In this document: one piece after another, positions 56,297 to 64,000 of the stretch | Position numbering within the stretch: position 1 is the first letter of the stretch | Layout: each line of letters starts with the position of its first letter | The notes under the pieces: model-generated | What the model saw: the letters and a program-made list of their open reading frames with translations, nothing else | Told to the model about the DNA's origin: nothing | The model's database searches: none | Position numbers and translations under genes: made by a program | NCBI GenBank assembly: GCA_963930645.1 | Contig: OZ005648.1 | Coordinates: 195,335,304 to 195,399,303, forward strand | DNA: 64,000 nt | Origin: Salticus scenicus | Lineage: Eukaryota; Arthropoda; Arachnida; Araneae; Salticidae | Reading direction: 5' to 3'

Positions 56297-56854
56297 TTGG
56301 GTTGTTCGGAAAGTCATTTCGTTTTTCTCAGCAGAGGACTTAATTGTATTTTTTTCACACCTTCTTCACATTTAAGTTGCATTGCCATTACATATTGTGA
56401 CAGCTGATATAGCAAGCTTGTGAAAAAGGTCGTTTTATTCTGCTCAATAGTTTTTGATTGGTGCCCTATCAAATAAAGAAACTCAGAAGCGACATTTTCG
56501 GCATATTTTGTTTTTGCTATCAAAAATGCGAAAATACTATTCAAACAAAGAAAAAAAGTATACGATGTGTGCACAGAAAATTTATTTAAAGAACGCTATC
56601 GTCAAAACTGGTTTACCAAATTTTGTTCTGGCAATTTTGATTTGAAGATGCATAACGTTCTAGAAAACCAGTTTGTGCTAATGAAGACAAAATAAAGTAT
56701 TGATTTATGAAAAACTGCCAAATAACAACTCGTGAGATCGCTAAGAAACCGATCAAAGTGTAGAATATATAATTCAATAAAATATTTATACAATATAAGA
56801 AAATCGTCTTTCATTTTCGAAGGAAAAAACGAAATTACTTTCCGAACAACCCAA
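56297..56854 (+). mobile_element. internally deleted mariner
   Basis: TA at 56295-56296 and 56855-56856. The ends TTGGGTTGTTCGGAAAGTCA and, reversed, TTGGGTTGTTCGGAAAGTAA continue to TTTCGTTTTT, a typical mariner terminus of about 30 bp. 558 bp is far short of the 1.3 kb of a full element. Confidence 0.9.
56470..56760 (+). pseudogene. mariner transposase N-terminal remnant
   Basis: KRHFRHILFLLSK, then after a frame change RYRQNWFTKFCSGNFDLK match the helix-turn-helix of mariner transposases (usually CQxWFxKFRSGxFDL). TTREIAKKP-like sequence follows near 56735 with stops. The catalytic domain is absent. Confidence 0.75.
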
Positions 56855-56856
56855 TA

Positions 56857-58383
56857 GTTTATATTAAGTGTGGTAGAGGGAAAATAAAAGTCGTTTGTAC
56901 ACGGTATATTTTTTATTTTTATTTTTTATTTTTATTTTTATTTTTATTTTTATTTTTATTTTTATTTTTTATTTTACTTTTTTCATGAAATGTAATAAGT
57001 TCCATTTCGAGCTTTGTGCTGTTACCGAAAAATATTACGTATAAGTCTTAGGGATTTTCTAAATTGTTTTATATGTTTTATAATGACACATACTCGGCAC
57101 ATTTACGAAGAAAGAATTTTATATGATTAGTGTATCTCAATTTTTTTTAAAAGATTTTATAACGGTTTATAAACGTGATTACATAATTTTGAACACTCAT
57201 ACCAAACTATGCCATTTTATTTAAACTATTATATATAGTATTTCATCTTAAACAAAATTGAATTTAAAAACAAAATTATTTTTTATCGATGCAAAAAGTA
57301 AGGTTCCATTAAAATATAAATTATGAAAACATTACGCTCTTAGCTGATAGAGTAATAAAAAATAATTAGCAATTATTAGCAAATAAATAAAAACTTTTTT
57401 AAAAATTGTAAACTTATTTTTAATGTATACTTTTTTTTTCTTTTTTTGTAAGTGTTTTAAATGTTGATATACATTTTTTAAATTTTTTTCTTTAACAAAT
57501 ATCTATACACTTTTAGGATTCTGAAATTTAAATGCTTATAGTAAAAATTTTCAATAAATATGTGTTTGATACTTATTAGTATTTCATTAAAATCTGTAAC
57601 AAGAATAAGTGGAACATGTTTTTGTTGTAGTATTTAAAACTACAAAAAAAGAAAACTATTCTTAAAACTGTTTTAATGTGTCACATTAAAGTGTATTTAC
57701 AATTATTCAGCGAATCAAAATAGGATAAATACATAATTGCTTTTTGACATTATTGATTAAAAAAACCGTTATATATATATTATATTATAATATTATAGAT
57801 TATAACCGTTTAAAAATTAATTCTTTATAACAAATCACATATAATGAAATCATTAAAAATTAATTTAATATATGAAGTATTAATGCATATATTTAATAAA
57901 TCTGAAGATTTTTGAGAAGGTTTTGCTTGTCAAAATCTTTCTCAAAATTTTTGACAGTAGGAGAAACTTTATTTTTTAAGCCGCACGTGAAATGACTGCG
58001 TGTGTCAGTAAACCGATCTATTTTGAGGAATCTTTCGAAAAAGTAACTTTAATCTTTGTTTATCTTCAGAACAACAATTTATTTTTATATATCCTATAAA
58101 ACAATGGAATATATTTCAAAAATATAATTTATCACAATAGACAGGAAATTACAGAAAAAAATGTCAAAAACGTTTTATTTATTATTATAAATATTGGAAA
58201 GTGCAATAGTATTTTTACTATTGTTTCACTTTTGGTCTAAATTAACAAGAAATTTTTAGTAATAAAGAATTAACAAAGCATAACATTTTTTTTTTTATAT
58301 GAATCTCATAACCTTACCCAAGATAAATATATTAATTATATATTATCATTCTTTTTGAAATATGCAAACAATTATACAGCATA
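56857..58383. other. no gene seen; (ATTTTT)n
   Basis: (ATTTTT)n-like run at 56908-56978. A small hairpin with TTTTGAGAAAG-type arms lies at 57905-57950. Confidence 0.6.
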
Positions 58384-58393
58384 TAGAAGTTAA

Positions 58394-58530
58394 TGGAAGT
58401 GCTGGACTTTAAACCCACTAATTTACGTGAAAGAGTGATGGAAAACTGGGTTGACAGAATGCGGTATGTACAGAAGAGTCGTGGTGTTCACATGAAAGAT
58501 ATTATTTTCATACTTAATGGCATAATGTAA
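58394..58530 (+). pseudogene. possible transposase C-terminal scrap
   Basis: An open stretch reads EVLDFKPTNLRERVMENWVD, then RMRYVQKSRGVHMKDIIF, ending in a TAA. The pattern LRxRV ... W ... RM ... GxHM recalls the last residues of some IS630/mariner-type transposases. Short and unsupported by terminal repeats. Confidence 0.3.
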
Positions 58531-58671
58531 GCTTTCAAAAAAAAAAAAAAGTGTCTTACTGAATAATTTATGTTTATTTATTTTTTTTTTCTTTATTGTA
58601 TCACTCTTAATGGAAAATCCTTTATTTATGATTGACTACGTAGGCTGCTGTAAAATGGACAGACAAGAAGA

Positions 58672-58838
58672 TTTGTATGGTATGGGCCTTTTGTACATGT
58701 CCCAACATTTTCTGTTGAATTCAAATTAGAGCTTTCCTATGGCCAAGGATGTTGTTAGAAGTCATATTGTCGTTCATTGAACCAATTAGCCCGATGTTTA
58801 ATTGAATCATCATCTATGAAGTATCCGTCAACTTCGGA
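58672..58838 (-). pseudogene. Tc1-type transposase fragment around the second Asp and Glu
   Basis: On minus: EVDGYFIDDDSIKHRANWFN, ERQYDF, a stop, QHPWP, a stop, ESSNLNSTENVG. This aligns with the Tc1 stretch where DNAPCHRA carries the second Asp and LxWPxxSPDLNPIENVWG the Glu. Two in-frame stops make it dead. It lies in the opposite orientation to the scrap at 58394. Confidence 0.65.
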
Positions 58839-59317
58839 GTAAAAATGTAATATTGCAGAATTTATTTTATGTGCGAATATGTCCAGATATTGCACGGATT
58901 TTTGTTTACCCTAAAAAAACACCAAGTACCACTTCTGCACTAGTATAAAATTCCCAGAAAATATAATACATTTAAACTAGGACAATTATAAATGAGATTA
59001 TAGAAATGCATTCACAACTTATATAAAATGCAATTAATATTTTGTTTTACGCGTTATTTAACTACTTGTTAGTAATGTTCTTTTAATTAGGAACATTAAA
59101 GTTATAGTCATGTAGTTTATAATCATGTAAGGATAAAATTTATTAAACTGCGTCTTTAAGTGATGGTTACGCATGGATTTTCTGCATTTATAAATCCCCA
59201 TTTTTGTTAAACTACAGATTTTAATCGGTATTTACATTAGCACTTTGAAAGCATTATAAGGCATTAAAAAAAATTCATATATATACTTTATAGTTTTTAA
59301 AACCAATAAACTTTTTC

Positions 59318-59362
<45 letters not shown>

Positions 59363-60111
59363 CATGAAAATTTGTATATGTTGTAGTTTAAATCTGTGCC
59401 AATTAATATCAATATTACATCAACATCTTTTCCTGTATTAAAGTTATAACTTCTATAAATCTTGTTAATGTACTACGCAATCAACATATGTGCAAAAGTT
59501 TTAAATATTTATTTTGTTGTCAGAAGAGAATTCTTAAGTTATCTCTCATTTTCTTATCCTCTTTTGATCAAAGGAGTATTTTCTAAAAAATATATTAGAT
59601 TTAATTTTTTATGCAAAGTAAAATTATTAATATGCGTTATATGTTTTCTTCAAACACCACAAAGTTTAAAAATGGAGAAATATGTATTACTATGAAACAT
59701 CTTTCTTAGCACATATATCTACATAACTCTGTATGCATTCTAAAATACTGCTATACAAATGAATACTGGTTATAATATTTATCTTTTTCATGCAAAATCT
59801 ACTCATATATAAATTTATAAGACTCTTGTGAATTTCAAGAAAAGGTAATATGAAAACTCTTAGGTAGAGATAACACGTTTTTATTTTACCCAAGAAGCTT
59901 ACAAATACGTTTTGCTATAATAAAATAGTACAAACAAAATAAAATGTATGCATTTATTTTTTTCAGGTATCTTCTCAACATAAAACATATATTAAAGTAT
60001 CGTACAGAAAAGTAATGGTGTGTAAGGGTACATAATTCATTTTAGCATCTACCACAGCTGTAGTCGACTTTTGTCGCGTATTACGCTTAAACTATTCGGT
60101 CTTTTTCTTTG

Positions 60112-60144
<33 letters not shown>

Positions 60145-60429
60145 GCATGCCTTTCTTTATATTGGTACCAAATTAAATATATACATATTTATATATGATT
60201 TTTTTTTTTTTTTTTGTTCACAGATATTTCTACAATATAATGATTTAAACACAACTGTAACTTTTAGAACATTTTTCAAGAAAATAATTAATCTTTGCAA
60301 ACTTTTTTGAATCACTGGAAAAAATAAAGTAGCAAAAACACTGAAAAATGAGTCCAAATAGTGCCAAATTTCAGTATGTCACTTAATCAAAATAGCTCCG
60401 AAGCAAATATACTCTAATTTGAAAACCTT
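58839..60429. other. no gene seen; T37 and T30 runs
   Basis: T tracts at 59323-59359 and 60113-60142; open frames are low-complexity. Confidence 0.7.
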
Positions 60430-60680
60430 ATGTACTTCTTATTGAGTATATTAATATGGTCAAAAATTAGCATCGATCATCGCGAATCCTAAAATCCCAG
60501 TATTAAATTCTCAAGGATGAATTCTTCCGCAAACCAGTATATAACTGCTAAGAAATATAGTTCTAAAAATTTGAGGGAATAAATTTTGTGTCTGAACTTT
60601 TTCTGTTGAAAATTGTAGAAATTCTATTAAAGAACTTCTTTTACGAAACATTCCTTGAACCAAAAGTTTAAAACTATAAC
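60430..60680. repeat. dispersed repeat pair, copy 2 (partner 53100-53345)
   Basis: Diverged copy with AAGAAATATAGTTCT, AATAAATTTTGTGT and AGAACTTCTTTTA. Similar short phrases (AAGAAGTTCTATAAC) recur at 60780. Confidence 0.55.
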
Positions 60681-60809
60681 TTATTAAATCACAAATCATT
60701 TAACAGGGAGCAGCCCCCGCTCATCACTCTTGGAGCGATGTAGAGCGCAATCACAAATCATTATAAATATGCTCAACTAAAAGAAGTTCTATAACTTATT
60801 AAACTTTAC

Positions 60810-61250
60810 TTAGCTTCTGTAGTTTCTAAAGACCTTTCGAGGGCGCGCCCCCTCATCATCTGTGGATTCTAAGCTTGGAGTGTCTCCTGTAGCAAACCTC
60901 TTCTCTTTTCTTTGTTGCTCTATTAGCTGTTGCCACGATCGGCATAAACCCAGTGTCGGCTCGTTGCCACTAATCGAATCCCTATTTGTAAGAATTTCAA
61001 CCGTTTCCCGATTCAGCGCGTATGTACTGTTATTGTAATTTGCGATTTTAATGACATTCTGAAAATCAACTGAAATGTTTTGATATAAACATACTTTAGC
61101 TAGCACGGTTGTGGCCCTTCCAAACCTTATATCTGCCTGGCGCTCTTTCAAACGTGTTTTTATATTTCTTTTGGTCATTCCTATGTAACATTTATTTTGT
61201 TGGTTAGTCTGTATTGGAATTTTATATATACCAGATTTTTCAGTCGGGGG
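60810..61250 (-). pseudogene. GIY-YIG endonuclease fragment of a Penelope-like element
   Basis: On minus the open frame includes EEVPPTEKSGIYKIPIQTN, then QQNKCYIGMTKRNIKTRLKE and RQADIRFGRATTVLAKVCLY. GIY ... YIG, followed by the Arg of TKRNIKTRLKER, is the GIY-YIG nuclease signature that sits at the C-terminus of Penelope-like retroelement proteins and nicks the target for priming. The line continues through ALNRETVEILTNRDSISGNE to a stop at 60810. A stop just upstream near 61280 and absence of the reverse transcriptase show it is truncated. A free-standing GIY-YIG gene is the alternative. Confidence 0.7.
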
Positions 61251-61385
61251 AACCTCCTCCGACTGAAAATTCTGAGTATGTTCATTTACTCATTTCCAAG
61301 TACTTATTTTTTAACAGTGATCTTATTTAGCTAGATTAGCCCTAATTTGATGGTTGAGTTTCTTTTTAGAAATCTAGACGTCAAC

Positions 61386-61415
61386 CTGAGGAAAATATAA
61401 TGTTCGAATCCGAAA
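61386..61415 (+). ncRNA. possible hammerhead-like core beside the Penelope fragment
   Basis: CTGAGGA (61386-61392), 18 bases, then CGAAA (61411-61415), the same box spacing as in the palindrome at 34065. The inner stem is weak (GGA/TCC only) and the cleavage arm is not identified. Confidence 0.2.
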
Positions 61416-61449
61416 AGGGCATCAAAAATTTTGCTAACAAGTTTTGACT

Positions 61450-62372
61450 TACCACACATTTCAAAACTAAAGTTTTGAATAATCTTCAGCTGCGAATTCA
61501 AGAAAACATGTGATAACTAAAATATCCTTTATTATAAAATTATATAAAGAAGAAATTTTCAAAATAAATTCTTTATCTGTTAGTATATAACTTTTTGACA
61601 ATTACTCAAATAGTTATTAAAATTAAAATGTACTAGAATATATTCGATTCAGATCCAGATTAAGTTATATAAGTTATTGTATTATAATATATTATCAAGT
61701 AACACTCTGTTAAATACAACTTTTGTTCAATAATTGCAATATTTAAAAATTACAAACCAATAAAATGCAATACGTTTACTTTAATAATAATAAAAAATGA
61801 AAAAAAAAAAGGAAAAACGAAAAACTGTTCTCATGAAAACATTCGTTTAAGTAATAATATTTTCATTTTTTAGTTTATTTATTAAAGTCTATATTACCGT
61901 AATTAAAAAAGCAGTTTGTGAAAAATTATTAAGCGAGTCTAATATTATTATTAAGACTATAAAAACAACAGTAAATCGAATAAAATGCTACCAAATTGTT
62001 TGGTTAAAACTATTTTATTTATCTTTTATTCGTTTAAATTTATCATTAAAATTCCATTAAAGCAAAATCTATTTTGGAAATGAATGTTAACTAGAGTTTT
62101 TTCCATTCTGTTTTCTTAATGATTTTCGTCATTAAGGTAACTGAAGAATGTTTAAAGAAAACAGTTCACAGACTTTAATTTTTATCATTTTAATTGCGTA
62201 CTTTATTTATTTATTTATTTATTTATTTTTTTTTTTTGGTTAAATTATTTTACGTATTTCGATTTAGTTATTTTTTATTGAATTAATGTATTTTTGAATG
62301 AAATATATATATATATATTTTAATTTAGTAAAGATATTTATTCTTTTAAAAACTAATCTTTACCAAATTCCG

Positions 62373-62408
<36 letters not shown>

Positions 62409-63040
62409 ATAGATATTTTCGAAGAAAGAATAAACAGCACAAACTAAATTTTAGTTCATTATATGCGTCTGAAATTTAAAAATAAGTCCGTCTTTAGATT
62501 CATGCAAATTTACAGAATAAATTTTTTTTAAACATTTAATGGAGTTAAAAATAAAAAATTATTTTTATAGAAAAATATATTATAAAATAAAAATAAAAAA
62601 AAATATTTTTTTTAACTTGCAGTAATTGGTTAAGAATAATACTGATATTTCTAATGGAATTTAGTTCAAATTAACATGCATTTCTCAAATAAAATTATTT
62701 CAAATCCTTCTCTTATAATGATATTTCATAAATGGAGATTTTTTTATGAATGAAATATTCAAAGATACTTAAATACTTTAAAATTTGCTACTGATTATTA
62801 TTATTAATAATATTAATATTATTATTATTTTCTTTTTAGAAATTCATTTATTTCCTTTTTTATAAATATTAAAATCTATTTTTCTCCGAAGAGAGAAAGA
62901 AATTACTTTTGCAGGATTTTAGTTTAAAACAAAATTAAGATTATTAGTGATACATCTCTCATCTATTCTACAAAACATACAAATTAATTCACTCATAAAT
63001 AGATTATACTTTCTTCTGTACTTAAAAGATGTGGGGAAGT
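61450..63040. other. no gene seen
   Basis: AT-rich with (AT)n at 62304-62319 and 62364-62405 and TTATT-type repeats at 62201 and 62797. Confidence 0.7.
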
Positions 63041-63059
63041 TTTCACCTCTTAATTGCTA

Positions 63060-64000
63060 AAACGTCGGTGGATACCTCCGTGTGGAGAAAGAGGACTCAA
63101 AATACTTTTGTCTGTATGTCTGTCTGTCGGTATGTATATATGTAAGTCTCGCGGTAGCGGCAGAAAAATCACCCTATAGATTTGCAATTTTGTACACATA
63201 TTCATGATCCGCACAGAATTAGCTGTATAGTTTTGAGTGTGTATTTTATTTGTAGTTCGTGTTCAGAGACACACCAAAGCTTTTCTTATCATTACGACCT
63301 ATGGTCTGAATTTGTATGTACTGCAATAGCGAAAGAAAAGATCCTCCGATTGACTTACAAAGTATTACACATATTTAGTGGCTATACAGAAGTATCTGTA
63401 TAAATTTTGGTGTATATATTATTTATTCTTCGCATGCAAGGACACACCAAAATGTTTTCTTATGATTGCGGCCGATGGACAGATTTTCGTGTAAGCGTAT
63501 TTTGAAATGGTTACACTGCTTTCAGCAAAATTAAATTAACACACATTAATGATAACACAGGCTTTAGAGCCTGTTCTCTGTATAAAATGTATGCTTAGAC
63601 TTGATAATTCATATAGAGGACCTTACAAAATTATTTCGAAAATGTCACGTAATCATCCAAATTATGTCAAATTTCAAACAAGCTGCATAAAATAGGTTGT
63701 ATAGCTGTGTTATGATATTTATAGCTTGTTCACTGGGACGCATAAAAGTATTTCGTGGCATTGGAGCCTATTGACAGATTTCTGTTTAAGCGCATTTCAA
63801 CGTTATTATGCTGATTTAACTTTATATTTTTCACATACATTATTAAGTTTCTTAAAAAGAAGTTTTCTTTACAAAAAAGTTATATATAGACTAAATAATT
63901 TATTTACATGCCACATAAAAATATTCCAATGACATTATGTAATCATCTAAATGATGTAAAATTTGGTTCAAATATTAATGAAATGCAATTAGTTAGTTGT
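63060..64000. repeat. microsatellite-led repeat element, runs off the window
   Basis: GTCGGTGGATACCTCCGTG, then a GTCTGTATGTCTGTCTGTCG microsatellite (63110-63140), then degenerate units. The landmark GACACACCAAAG occurs at 63268, GACACACCAAAA at 63441 and GACGCATAAAAG at 63737, each followed about 30 bp on by TATGG/GATGG/TATTG and ACAGATTT-like sequence. The layout resembles the Helentron-like elements at 4.4-10.5 kb, but the sequence differs. Confidence 0.5.

Overview
This 64 kb window is AT-rich eukaryotic DNA with no complete host gene that I can support. Very long introns or intergenic space, A/T homopolymers of 20-38 bases, many (AT)n runs and a dense crop of Tc1/mariner, Helitron, piggyBac, hAT, Penelope-like and SINE relics point to an arthropod. 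A chelicerate such as a spider fits best, but the sequence alone does not prove this. The only intact long reading frame is a 340-residue Tc1-type transposase. Almost everything else that reads as protein is a broken transposase.

Layout. 1-1000: a pogo/Tigger-like remnant with the tail of a PHD zinc finger. 1608-1738: a possible terminal exon, unidentified. 3.6-10.5 kb: an older microsatellite-led repeat, then two related 2.4 and 3.1 kb elements made of degenerate 150/315 bp tandem units. Each has a hairpin 3' end, an architecture like Helentron-associated non-autonomous elements. 12.6 kb: a tRNA-derived SINE. 14.2-17.1 kb: a dead Tc3-like element and, next to it, an intact Tc1-like element with perfect flanks. 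17.9-22.3 kb: three fold-back MITEs, a possible 5' exon with a zinc-ribbon-like start, and a minus-strand Tc1 relic. 24.1-26.6 kb: a complete non-autonomous Helitron holding a scrap of a Helitron replication protein and GC-rich minisatellites. 26.7-30.2 kb: a recent 1.75 kb head-to-tail duplication.

31.9-32.7 kb: a second SINE fragment and a minus-strand mariner relic. 34.1 kb: a 122 bp palindrome with hammerhead-like cores. 34.6-38.0 kb: a Tc3-like element split by a second transposon, which itself carries a third. 38.4-39.6 kb: direct repeats broken by fold-back elements. 40.3-42.4 kb: a minus-strand Helitron tail and a 1.7 kb element with long inverted repeats. 43.4 kb: an hAT-type MITE with an exact 8 bp target duplication. 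50.1 kb: a piggyBac-type MITE at TTAA. 51.4-56.9 kb: a Tc1 relic, dispersed repeats and a deleted mariner. 58.7 kb: a Tc1 scrap. 60.8-61.3 kb: a GIY-YIG endonuclease fragment of a Penelope-like element. 63 kb to the end: another microsatellite-led repeat.

The window is best read as a transposon graveyard with one apparently young Tc1 copy. Nested insertions and target duplications give a partial order of events. Host coding content, if any, is limited to the two candidate exons at 1608 and 19354.
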